Assembly (NCBI GenBank): GCA_964035795.1
Contig: OZ038321.1
Span: forward strand, 8,635,446 to 8,699,445
Origin: Pterobdella sp. o SKG-2022
Taxonomy: Eukaryota > Annelida > Clitellata > Hirudinida > Piscicolidae
DNA: 64,000 bases
Reading direction: 5' to 3'
The notes below the pieces were generated by a model. The model ran no database searches, had not been told where the DNA came from, and was given only the letters and a program-made list of their open reading frames with translations. The translations under genes were made by a program, and so were the position numbers. Of the stretch, positions 12,076 to 24,200 are shown in pieces. Positions within the stretch are counted from its first letter, which is position 1. Each line of letters begins with the position of its first letter.

Positions 12076-12500
12076 ATGAATAATTTTATGATTAAAACTT
12101 TCAGAAACAACATAGAACTTCTGTTGATGAATAGAGGCATAATAGAAAATGAAACAAAAGACGAAAACTTTTTTTCTTCCAAGAGACTTTTCAAAAATGT
12201 TCCTACAGCTATAATTTACAACTTATGCTACTTCGCCGTTAAGAATCATGATAGAGAACTTGTGGTAGAAATGATGAGCGTTCTAGATCCTCATAAAGGC
12301 GGTCGAGGGTATGGCACAATTTCTGGTCTGTACGCCTAAAATTCTAGGAGCTAATCTTCAAACTCAAAATAAATACTATGAATGAAATTTTTATTTTTGT
12401 TATAGAGATATTGAAAGTTCTAAAGTAAACGATATAGCTCTTGTTGACATTATGCAATTGCTGGTTACTACTGTCATATTTTTGCCCCAACCTTCACCTG
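12076..12500 (+). CDS. Unidentified gene, two exons
   Basis: Exon 1 (to 12308) encodes NIELLLMNRGIIENETKDEN, then RLFKNVPTAIIYNLCYFAVK and VVEMMSVLDPHKGGRG, ending at CGAGG|GTATGG. Exon 2 (12406-12500) follows TTGTTATAG and continues in frame as DIESSKVNDIALVDIMQLLV and TTVIFLPQPSP, up to G|GTTTGT. Matching splice phases and the loss of the frame inside the intron argue for a real gene. The first exon may start at the ATG at 12076 or be internal, after CTTTCAG near 12103. The helical, hydrophobic product matches no family I can name. It could be an upstream piece of the UBR3-like locus at 14.76 kb, but nothing shows that directly. Confidence 0.45.
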
Positions 12501-12654
12501 GTTTGTATAGTTTGTTGAAATTGTATCTAAGAATTTTTTTCCAAACTATAGTTTGTTTTTACAGAGTTAATTTATTAGAGTTAAATTATTAATTTTTCAT
12601 ATTTTTCATTCATATCCTATAATTAAATGAGGATATTTAAAAACAAATATAATT

Positions 12655-12745
12655 TTATTGAAATACAAAGCTTTTCGCTGACAAAGTAACATTATCAAGT
12701 ATCAAAATTTCACTTAGTTAACGAAAAACTTTGAATCTTAATGAA
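12655..12745. repeat. Small foldback related to the 10.8-kb palindrome
   Basis: ATACAAAGCTTTTCGCTGAC is followed 40 bases later by the inverted GTTAACGAAAAACTTTGAAT. It shares the AAGCTTTTCG core with the larger foldback. Confidence 0.4.
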
Positions 12746-13668
12746 GTTATTAGTATTTTTAAATATACTCATTCATATGCCGTTTGAGAAAATGATTTCA
12801 GTATTGTACTTTCATAAAGTATCTTTAAAAAAATCATTTTTCATTTTTAAATAACGGTAAAACCTTTCCAAGGATTTCGGATCTTATGAATTGTGTGATT
12901 TTTATCATATTTTGCTTGACACGACTGTCCATGACATTTCTTCTCTGAAGTGAGGCTTTTTATGATGTTACTAAAATTTACATTAATTTTGTTTTTCTAT
13001 CAATTATATAGATGTTTTAGGTGGGATGAAAACATAACAACCTTGTATTTGCAAAAGATTTTTAAGCACACAAGGCAACTCATGTCATCTTCCGATATAA
13101 AATTTCAAATTATTACGATTTAAATTTTGCTTTTGGTATATGTTAAATATTTGCTCAAGTAGAAGTTTTTGAAAATCAGTAAATGAACTTTTTTTCAAAC
13201 TAATGGATATGTTTTTAATCGAAAAAAATTTTGATAAAGAAATATTGAAGTTTAAAAAATACGAGATTGGGTCCGAGACATATGGGGTTGAATTGTAGAT
13301 CGTTGGATGGAACATCGGTTTAAACACGGTTAATGAAATAGTATGAAAACACTAAGTTTGTGTTTATCAAAAATTTTTTTAGTCTGTTTTGAGTTACATT
13401 TTCAAACACCACTAGTTTAATTCGAACCTATCATACACTTGGTAAAAAAATTTGGTTAATTAAAAGTTTAGTATGTGTTTAGTACAGTTTTATTTTTCAG
13501 ACTATTCTGCATTTTCCTGAATGAAGCTCCCAAGACTGAAAAAAGTATAAATACTGAAGTGGAACTCTTTTCAAGATCTTAACTTTTCTTTTAGTCTTTC
13601 TGGTTCCTCTATATTCTGGCTTGCTTTTTATTTTTCGAACGTGTTTTTTCTGTTTTTTTCAACAGTTT

Positions 13669-13788
13669 CGTTTTTTACCCGCCTCTGTCGTTCGTTTTTT
13701 ACCCGCCTCTGTCGTTCGTTTTTTACCCGCCTCTGTCGTTCGTTTTTTACCCGCCTCTGTCGTTCGTTTTTTACCCGCCTCTGTCGTT
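13669..13788. repeat. 24-bp tandem repeat, 5 copies
   Basis: Five identical tandem copies of a 24-base unit starting CGTTTTTTACCCGCC. Since 24 is a multiple of three, a fortuitous frame through it encodes the octapeptide FLPASVVR five times. The surrounding T-rich DNA (13.6-14.4 kb) shows no supported gene. Perfect identity suggests recent expansion or assembly collapse. Confidence 0.9.
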
Positions 13789-14759
13789 CGTTTTTTTCAA
13801 AGCTTTATGCTTGAATTTTTTTTCCCTATCTTTTTAAATCTTAAACAACAATGTCTCTGCATTAATTTTATACTATCTTGTAAAAATTCTACTCTTTTCA
13901 ACTTTGTTCTTCTTCTTCGGCCTAACAAATTTTTTTTTCATTCTTCTTTCAATATTCGCTACCTCAGTTTTCTTCTCGCTTCTTTCCCATTTAAACATCA
14001 GCTACTTTTTTTTGCTTAAATTAATTCTATTGCATTAGACAGTGATGCTTCTTTCAATTCTCAATTTTTCGCTTTTGCTTTAACTACTGTAATTTTTAAT
14101 TTTTTTAAAATTCATTGTTCACACTTTTACTAAAGCTTTCTACTCTGCTGTTTATTTGGTTTTTCACACTTAAATACTCTCATATCTCTCCCTTTCTTAT
14201 ATATCTTTAATGACTTTTTCTTCATTTTCATTTTTATACAAAATCTGCTCTTCAATGTTTAAAATATTCTCATAGTCTTTCCATCTCTCTAACCTAAGGA
14301 TACCTAATGATGCTGGCCACGATCGTTTTTTCAACTCTTCATCATCCTTAAATATTATTCTTAAGCTAAATCTGTTTTTACTCACTGTTTCATTTTAATT
14401 TAAATATTTTAGGTTTTTGCTTTCATCTTCTTCCTTTTCTTGAAAGTCCGACACTTCAAGATGTTCGTAGCAAAGCGCCACTTTTAAGATATTTCATCAA
14501 ATCAGCTTGGAGCTACTAAATAAATGGAATTTTCATTCATTAAATAATTAAATAATAATTTAAATTTGAATAATTTAATTTTTTTAAATTAGCTACAAAG
14601 ATATTGATGATTAACACGATTATTGTTTTTTCTGCTTACTCTGGACTAAGTCGCTAATTGTTCCAAAGAATCTCAGAAGCAGAAAAACTTTTTTAGTTAT
14701 TGAAAGTTTTAATGAGAAATTAATTGAATTTGAAAGAAAAATTATTTTGAATTCTACAG

Positions 14760-15087
14760 CACGTTGAAACTTGTGGTAGAGGAACATGTATATTTTTAGA
14801 ACCTTCGCAAAATTTAATTCATATTTATTCCGACAAAAGAGCACACGCGTGGGATTCAGTATATTTGGATGTACATGGAGAAAGCAATGTTGAACTAAAG
14901 TATATAATTTATCTTTTTTTTTTAGTGTTCGAGATAGTAAAATTACTCGGTTTGAATATCAACACAATTTATTGCAGAAGTTCCAAAAAAACGTTTGAGT
15001 GTAATAAGACTAGATATGTTGGAGAGCATGTGGCTGTTCAACGCCTTTGACGTTTTCTCAAAGCATTGGGGTACCACAATAGATTAA
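14760..15087 (+). pseudogene. UBR3-like E3 ligase C-terminus with apparent frameshift
   Basis: Exon 1 (14760-14899) follows TTCTACAG and encodes HVETCGRGTCIFLEPSQNL, then AWDSVYLDVHGESNVEL, the conserved UBR C-terminal domain (H-x-x-x-C-G-x-G-T ... YLDxHGE). It ends in phase 2 at AA|GTATAT. The last exon (14978-15087) contains RLDMLESMWLFNAFDVFSKH, clearly like RLKMIERLWLFNYF in the homologue at 57.33 kb. However, it is one base out of frame with exon 1. Removing one A from the A7 run at 14985-14991 would restore a frame ending at TAA 15085-15087. As assembled, the frame instead runs to a stop at 15048-15050. Exon boundaries (starting at the His codon, ending in phase 2) match those at 57.5 kb. 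No RING exons were recognised upstream. It ends 203 bp from the APEH stop, on the opposite strand. Confidence 0.6.
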
Positions 15088-15289
15088 CACCATTATTTTT
15101 TTCAAAGACTTTAGAAGGCATTCAAAACCCAATGTTTTATTAATTCAAACAAAAATCTTTTAGTTAAAAATTAAAAAAGTTTAAAATTAATTATAGTATC
15201 TTTGAATCAATAAATACACGTATGTATTAACACTTTAAAATTAACAATTAAAAAATATAAGTGAGTCAATCGAAAGCAAAAGCAAAATG

Positions 15290-18200
15290 CTATTTGTTCA
15301 AATTTGAGTGGATCCATAAAACCATGTTAACAAAGAGGTCCGAGTCAGTCTCAGGCTCTGACAGGGGGTGTGAGGAGTTGGGGTAGGCATACATTCTGTA
15401 ACAGCAGAAATTGCAAATAGAATAATTATACTAGTTGATATAAAATGGATGAAATAAAGTGAAAAATTACAATTGTATTAAAGCTGGTTTGAAATTTTGT
15501 TCTTAAAAATGAAATAAGTTTATCCTGGTGATAAGTGCTGATTTTAGAAGTTATATTAAATACTGAAACTTTTTTAAAAAGTAAAAAAGATTCAAACGAA
15601 AATTTTTTTTTTATTCATGTTTTAAAATAAAATTCAAAGTGCTTAAGGCAAATATTTGAAGAAAAAACTCACAAAACAGAAAAAAACTTTTTGTTTAGGA
15701 ATTAACATTTAGGGAAGTCAAAAAAGCATCACGATTTAAAAAAATTATATATATATAGCGCTTTTCATAAAAGTTCAAAGCACAATTACTTGACAGGTTT
15801 GCCAAGACCCTTGAGGGCATTGTAAAGCTGGATGCTCTGACTTGTGGGGCATCTCCTATCCTTCTCTCCTATCGCTATCAACAGAGGAGTCTCAATCTGG
15901 TGTGGGTGGATTGATGTTCAAGTTTGAACAGACACCCACTAACTCCCAGTTTAAATAAGGATCTTTTAATGTTTTCGAAAACACAAATAACAAACAAAAA
16001 ACTATACACACATACACACCTTTTCAACATGTGTGAAAGGAGATCTTTCATATTGTAACTTTCTCATCTCTTCTGATGTTTTTTGAGCCCAGTTGAACTT
16101 GAAACCCAACTCCGTGAATATCCTGTAATAACACCATCCCACCATTATTTATCATTATAAGAGTTCACCATTAAAATGCAATTTGAAGCTGGCAAATTGA
16201 CAAAAGAATCTTTAAAGCATCAATAGATCTAACAATATTAAAGATTTAAGAGAAAATTATTTAAATAAAGAAACCAATCAGGGATGTCTGAAACTCCAAG
16301 CATGCTGCTGAAATTGAGAACAGAGTTGAGAGCAATAGCAGCCTTAAATATGTTCTTAAGAAGGATTGAAGAGGGATTTACATCAAACATATTTATATGA
16401 ATAATCTACTGTGACTTACAGGGTACTGGCCAATCAACTGCGTAGTGAGGAATCCCCCGTGAGAACCACCCATCACCACCATCTTGGATTCATCGATCAC
16501 TTTCATCTCTAATACTTCCTTCAAAGCCGCCTGTGAATAGTTGATGCCCTCATTACTAAGACTAAAACATTAAATAAACAAACACATCATATTATCAAAA
16601 CTACATGAACAAACACACCATAATATCGTTCACATCTTGCTTTCCAATCTTTCCTAGCAGACTATTGATGTTTTTTTCTCCATAGCCATATGAACCTCTG
16701 TAGTTTGCTGTGATGTGATTAGATTGTGGTGAAGTTCATATAATTTACTTGAAGGTGATGTTCGTTTTATTTGCTTGTGGCAGAATTTTGCAGCTGAGAA
16801 AACGCATTTACATTGGTTCAGTTAAGAGTACATGATAGGCAATATTGTGATGTAGTTGGAACAAAAAAAATTATAACACATAATTGAATTTCACCAAACA
16901 TACTGAGAAGAATAGAATATCCCAAGGAACAAAAGCAGGCGAACTTCCAATAAAAAGTGTTTATATACAAACTGTGTGGTCCCCCTGGTAAAATAAGCTG
17001 AAATTAGTAAATATAAAAGAAACAATACACCACATCGTTTATATTTTATCATTTTATTAGATTGAGCATCTTTCTCTTTTTCAATGACCTAACCTCTTTC
17101 CTTTCAACAACCAAAACAGATTTATGGTGGACACCGAACTTACTACTGGACCTTTTATTCGAAGCATTTTAATTACAAAGGTACTCCTATCTGGATGACG
17201 GTCTTCACTAGTCTCTTGATTACACTAAGCTTCTTCAGACCGCCAGAAACCTTTATTGAAACTTTATCAAGGTTTTTTTTTATTACCAAGGTATGTTCTT
17301 TGTTTTCTGTACATTTACTAGTAGTTGAAAATTTGAGTTAACTACGGAAAGCATCGTAGATTAGTTTTTTAAATAAAAATTATTGTTTGTTTTTGCACAA
17401 TTATTATGCTTATTATGAATATTATTATTGTACCATGATTGGATACAATGAGTGGAGTTTTGGCCACTTTTGAGTTCACCGGCTGCAATAACATATATTC
17501 GTATTGGAAGTCTGTGGGTGTGTGAGTATATTTGAATGTGTATGTATTTATATACTTATCTTTTTTTCTTGAGCCAGTGTGTCTAGGCATTTTTACCTTA
17601 TTTCATTTGTATGTCTTCATTCATATGTTTAGCTATGATGGAAAATACAAAATCTGACCGTTTTCTGGAGGCATGATTTTATGGATAGAATATTTTAAGG
17701 AAGACGATAACTCTGATGGTTCTGTGACTCTTTTCCATTCCACTTTCCCCTGTGTTTCTCTTCCTACCATCTTTCATGTGCGTATGCAAGTGATTTTTAT
17801 TAATTATTCAAGTCGACTATTCGATCACTCTTAACTGGGGTTTCGGTAACGCAATTGGTTGGTTCACAAGGCGCTACTCTATGTGGACATAATAAAATAA
17901 AATTTTATTTCAACTTTAGAAACAGAAACATGGTAGTTATTGTTTGAGAAAACTTAAAAAAAAAACTGTGAAAAATCTTGATCAAGTTGATTACTGACAA
18001 GTTTTCATAGCTAAGCCCAAAAAAAAAACCTTTAAAATTGAGGATTTGTTGCAGTTTATTGCATTTTAAAAAGATTTAAATATCTATTTTTCTAATAGCT
18101 GAAAAATTAGCTAATTGAGTAATCATGAAAACTTCAAAGCTTGAGTCGAAGGTAACGACACCCTAAAAAAACTGTCAAACATGGCTTTGAAAATTGCGAC

Positions 18201-21200
18201 TAAAATGATTTGCCTCTTTTAAACCTCTTCGCTGAAAATGACTCAACCCATTAGCCGCCAGAGGCATTTGGGACGCGTAAATAAATGAATATATTTCAAT
18301 ACTGATTCATAATATAAGTAATTTTTTAGTTTTAATTTTTTGTAATAGATTTGATAGTTTGACAAAATTTAAGTTTTTTATTTTTATAATTTTTGTGAAA
18401 TTATTGGCTTCAATATTGATTGATTTTTCAAAAATCTAAAATTTTTATATAATGTTTTTTAGAGACTAATAAGGCAGTTCACGAAAAAATATAAAAAATT
18501 TTTTCACAGCCTTAATTCAGCGATTAATGGGTTTATCACTAAAACAACATTTTCTTTCTCACGTGTAATAAAACATCATAAATGCATCAAAAATCTAAAC
18601 ACCAGCACTTCATATTTAATGTTTCAAGGAAAAAAGAGATAAAAAAAATGTGCGAAAGACCAAAAGTTTTTGTGTTGCCGAATGTTTAACCGACCACCGT
18701 CTATCCCATCGTTCGTCATGATACGCTTTTGAAATAGCATAGATTGATAGAGATGCCATAATTTCGAACCTGGTTTTAAACTCACTATACTGAGAGTCAA
18801 CATATTTACTATGTTCACAACTTTTTTGCAATTTAATAGACTGCTAATCTCAATTACTTATTAAAACATCCTTTTTAAAACCAACTTTAATAATTATCGA
18901 CAAAATTTTGCTCTCCCTGTTAGCCTTTGGCCCACCATCTTTTTTAAAACCATCTACTTGAAAAAATATTACATTTTTAAACCAAATTGTTTTTTACAAA
19001 AAATTAAATCTTGAGCACCATCATTATAATTTTATATCCGTTTCCATGAAAATATTAATCAGCAGAGACTATAAAAAAATCTAATCAGATTATACTGCTG
19101 TACCTGTCATAGTAACTGGGGTTGACAGCAGTGGGCGTAGATTATTGGTACTATTATAGATGATATCTTTGATAGATTAGTCGTATTCCTTTAATGATAA
19201 TAATATGAACAAACAAACCAAGAATTGCGATTGGTTGAACGAAGAGCACACAACCAAAATGTCACCATACACTGACACATATACCAAGTCCCATGAACCT
19301 ATGTCGCCTTCTGAGATCAAAAAAACATAAGTACTTTAAATAAAAATGATAGAGGTTATTTTTAGCAACGTTGTATTTAAAAATGACTAAAAAGTTTCTC
19401 TCGTTTATTTTTCTAAATTTATATTTGGTTTATTAAGTTTATTCCCTTTATTTTAAGGAATATAATATGAATAATAAGATAAAGATAACTGAGTTTTAAA
19501 ACTTTAATTTAAAATTAGCGGATTTTCGGATACAGATTCACACCAGAAAAACAAACTTTCATTGAACTACAACACTTTCAATTTTAAAACTTATTACCAC
19601 TTCATTTCCTCGATAAAATAAAAGTTTTGAAAATTTCGGCATTATTTACGGATATAAACTTCATATCTTTTGGTTCCGTCGTAGTTCCTCCGCTTAAAAG
19701 GTGATGTCTTTTCTTAATGAAAAATCTTTTGAAAACAATTGTAAGAAAAAAAAGGAGAATATAAAACTGTTTCCAACGATTGGATTTAACTATATTTATC
19801 TATTATATGACTGAAAGTTTTCGAATAAACAAATATACTTCATTCCTCTTCGTAGCTGAGTAATTGTTATGAGCTATTGATTTAAAATTTTGTAATTGTT
19901 AAATTATGACTATTTTTGATTAGAAAAAAAGCTATCAAAAAAAAAATTTAGTATGTGTATAATCGATTAAAACCTGTAACGTTACTAATTTAATTGTCTA
20001 TTGATTTAGTGGTAAAAGCGTCGGGCTTGTTATTCGACTCATCCTGGTACTTATACTATTTTATAACTTCAGTATATATGTTTTTATTTCAACTCAATGA
20101 TAACAAATATGAAATGGTTAACTAATTCTGTTATTCAGAAAATATGATTAGTGCAGGAGGTGGAGCAGAAACTAGTACTGTTGCTCATGAAAGATCTGGT
20201 TGAAATTTCTTTAAGGTAGTGTTACCACTGTTACCCAGTTGAGTCATTTCAATTCAGACAAAGATATGTTATGGTATTTGGTAGTGAGACGTGGCCTTTT
20301 AAGGAGGGAGATATCACTAGAATTTCTAAAGCTGATAAAATGATGATCAACAACGATGACGAATGTGAGTTTAAAAGACGGCAGATCACCCGAAGAATAA
20401 AGAAAGGTTGGTAATTTCAGACATTAATGAGAAACTACGCAGAAATAAGTTAGGTCACGTAACATAAATAGATACTGAAAACCTAGGAAAAATTGCGGGT
20501 ATATCGAGGTAGAGGCTATTATTAATTTGAATTTAAGAGTAAAATAAAGAAAAAAAGTAACACTGCTGTAAATGTCAAGGTAACTGGGGTTGACAGCAGT
20601 CGGCCTAGATTATTGATACTGAATAAGAGTGATGTATAAAAAAAACCATTTTGTTTGGAAAAAATTTTCATAGACTGTCAGCCCGAACTAACGTCCAACT
20701 TGAAATTATCGAATTCATGATCCGCCGATCCCACACTTGGGCAGTTTGCCTTGCCGTTGTCAACAAAAAGAAGCATCGTCCACCAGGCCAAACGACAACG
20801 ATACCAGAATATCAGTTTTTAGATACCTGCTACCGAAGTCTACTGATATGCAGGTTATAAAAGAAAGACAGTTTCAATTTAGAGACGCTATCAAATAGTA
20901 TCAATACAACAATCATGTTATTTTATTAGGGTTAAGTAGAGCAGAATAAAAAAAACAGAATAATAGTAAAAATATAAATAAAAAAATGAGTAAATAAGAA
21001 AGTTTAAATAATTGAAATGCTGATGAACCTTCGGAGATTTTTGTGGCTGTGCAAGCTTCAGTATCGATCTTGAACAAGTTCTGTGATATGATCAAATATA
21101 ATAACAATGATGATTTTAATATTAGTGATACAAACGATGAATAAATTTCTTTCTGGAAAATATCCAAATGAAAAAACTTCTTAACAAGAAAACGTACCCT

Positions 21201-24200
21201 GCGAGAGGCGCAAGTGGAAGTAAGTAGGAGACTTTTTTCATCAGAACACCATGCCGATGCGACCAGATTCTCACATTGCAGACCTTGTGAGCCTGTGCAC
21301 AGGTGTTTATGGGGAATGGGTGGTAAGTTGTATCTGAATTGATTCGATATTCATGAGTGTGTGAGGTATGAATGATTTTTTGGTATGATAAAAAAGTATG
21401 GTTTTGGGCATAACGTTAGAAGTCACCGGTTCTGGGCATGGCGTTAAAGGCACCTATTTAGCCATTTAGCGTTTAGGCTTGCTAGCTGGTAGAGATGCTA
21501 CCCTTTTAGAATGAAAATTTAAACAACCCTTAATTGTGTTTCAGTAATCCTTTGAGTTATTAAATTCATTTTGTCAAAATATTTTTTCTTGGAAAACCCC
21601 ACACCGAATGTATCATCAGTCTGCTCTCATTGAAAAAAACCCCAAGAATGAATTCTTTACATGCAAAAAAAACATCTTTGAATCAATACTAAATGTCTGA
21701 TGAGGAAGATAGAGTACGTTCCTAACATACACGGAGGAGCATGAGAGTAAAAAAAAGGATGTGACGTTTAGTGGTGTGTTCGATAATGTAGGTGGGTGGT
21801 ACGATGAGCGTCGATAATAATTGGGACAGTTAACGGCTGAAAATGTAGGAAGTAAAGGATGTGGTGTAATTTTGGCTGATGAAATCAGTGAGTCTGCAGC
21901 GTGTAAAATTTATCAATGGATAGTTCATAAGGTAATTTCAAGGTGAATGATGCCTGATATTAGTTTATGATGCAGAAATGAGAAAACTTAAAATAATAAC
22001 AAAAAAACGACAATTGATAACAAAGGAAGTAAGTTGACCATTTGGTGGCCCCAAAATGCGTACTACTGCATGTGAAGCATATAAGACAAATAATAGAATA
22101 AAATAAATGGAACATCACTTGAATCACCCAACCAAACAACAAAACTCACAGTCACAGATGTTGAGAGGCTGTGCTTGGGCATCATTTTTATTGGCCAATA
22201 ATAACTGGTTACAGTGGCGATGAACTCCACCTTGTGGGCAGTCAAGAATTGCTAGTTTCTTCCCACTCCTGCTTGCCACCAAGTTATCTACACATCTACC
22301 ATCATCTTTCAACACCTCTGTAGGTGTAATTTGATTTTTTTTATGTATCTAAGATTGATGTATAAATTTGATGTTATTGATTTTCCTATATAGGCTGGTA
22401 TGAAGAAGTTTAATGGTTGAGCGGTAAAAAATGGTGTTTAGAAGTCACGTGATTTAAGTAGCTACATAGATGGATTGATTGGATGTAAACAAGAAGCAAA
22501 ATTGCTATGACCACCTATGCTATTCTCATTAGGTTTTTGGTTTTTTTCGATGAATTTTTATATTAAATAGAAATTACATTTGTTTAATAGCCATATTTGA
22601 ATTTTTTGAAAACTTTGAACATATCGACAAAAAACCTGTACAAAATTGCCTTATAACGATTTGTAAATCCCGGATTTTATTAGATACGGAAATCAAATAA
22701 CCTCATTATAGCTTTATTTTATGTATAAGCATACAAAAAATTATTTAAAGTTGAAAAAAGTTTTATTCTAGTTTTCTACTGAGATGTCCCGTGGAAAAAA
22801 ACTAACAAGGGAAGAAAAAGCCGAGTTTGGCGTTTGATAAGGTCGGAAGGTCAGATTAAAAAATTGGAATGATCATTGGTTGTAGGAAAAAACTTTTTAT
22901 AAAATTTTTCATAACACCTGAAGAGTATAAAACCACTAAAAAGTCGAAAAAACTAAGAAAGGTAATTTGCTAATATGGGTAGTGAGCGAAGCAACTTTGA
23001 GTAAATCAAAAAATACCTTTTTCTACATGATGTGTTAAGAAAAATTAAGCTCTTCAATATACTTGCAGAATTTCAAGAAAAAGTAGTGCCTTGAACAACT
23101 CTTCTACAAGGAGTTCGTTTTATGGGGCGTGAAGACAGTTTGAAGAATGAGATCAATTGGCTCTAAAGCATCTTCAGTGATGAAATAAGGTTAACTTTGG
23201 GTGGTTTTGCTAGATGTCGGTACCACTGAAAAAATTCTAGAGGTACTGACAATACACTGAACCATATTTGCAAGTGCACAAAAAGCTAAATAGAGGGGGA
23301 AAAAGATGCTTTATTAAATAGACCAGCTCGTTCAACAAAACATTTTTCTGAGTCAATGATGCAAAATATATATGAAAACGAAAAAAAGTTCATGAGCAAG
23401 AAAAGTTTGCTAGAAAAAAACTGTCGGTTAGTACTAAAAAAGCTAACCAAAAGTTTGTTAGCGAGGTGTATCGAAATCAAAAAAACAGTAATTCACTTGA
23501 TAATGTAAGATACTCTTACGAAAAGCTTCGTGTATTATGTTTCTCAATAAACCATAGTGTTTGTTTCTATTATAGTAATTCGATCAATTATTTAAAATGG
23601 AAATGTCTAAAAACGTAGCGGTCTTATAGCCATTTTGCACTCTTAAAACGATTGGTTTAGATTTATTTTTTAATATAAATTTTTTACAATAACATTTGAA
23701 ATTGTAAATTTCTTATTATATTTTTTTAATGGTCAAATTTTTTTCTTAAAAAGTTTAAAAACGCGTATTTTCAACTAAAATATGAGTGGTCGTATAACTT
23801 TTCACGCCCCGTACAAAGTTTCATTTGAAAATTATTGTATTACAAAAACAGAAAATAGTTAATTTAGAAAAACTAACTAAAAGTCTTCTTCTTCAAGTCA
23901 ACTTTGTAAAGTATATTCCTGCATTAATATTGATTATAACATGAGTGAAAATATTTAATCATTTTTTAATATAGTCAGTATCGTTACTCTTCCAAGAGGT
24001 CACTGATTTCTCTCTATGGCAATACCTTTCCTCTCCAATTAACTCACGAAAAGGATCTTCAATTAATAATCCAAGTCTGAAACATTGCCTTTTTATCATG
24101 CTTTTAAAACTTACATTGGTCTTCCCTTCCTCTACTAACTTCAACCTAAAAACTCCGCTCCTGCTCCGCGCAATCACCATCCCCATTTCTTACAATTTTT

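Noticed and set aside
13621..14019. 132-codon ORF with FLPASVVR repeats
   Set aside because: T-rich DNA and a tandem repeat explain the open frame. Outside the repeat it is F/L/S-rich with no motif. It may be LINE 5' debris.
14928..14998. Alternative UBR3-like end using the TTTTTTTTTAG acceptor at about 14,925
   Set aside because: It restores a frame (NVRDSKITRFEYQHNLLQKF) but lacks the W-L-F-N-x-F ending shared with the 57-kb homologue.
17120..17286. Plus-strand open frame with good-looking splice sites (YYWTFYSKHFNYKGTPIW)
   Set aside because: It lies antisense in an APEH intron. No partner exon or family was found, so it was not called.
17659..17770. Plus-strand frame EYFKEDDNSDGSVTLFHS
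   Set aside because: It is a shadow of the minus-strand APEH exon, which fits in frame and phase with its neighbours.
18616..18831. 71-codon minus-strand ORF in an APEH intron
   Set aside because: Two overlapping frames are open, neither with a recognised motif or splice continuity.
21240..21325. Plus-strand exon-like PMRPDSHIADLVSLCTG with GTAAGT
   Set aside because: It is antisense to APEH exon 21292-21198, whose reading fits the protein and splice phases.
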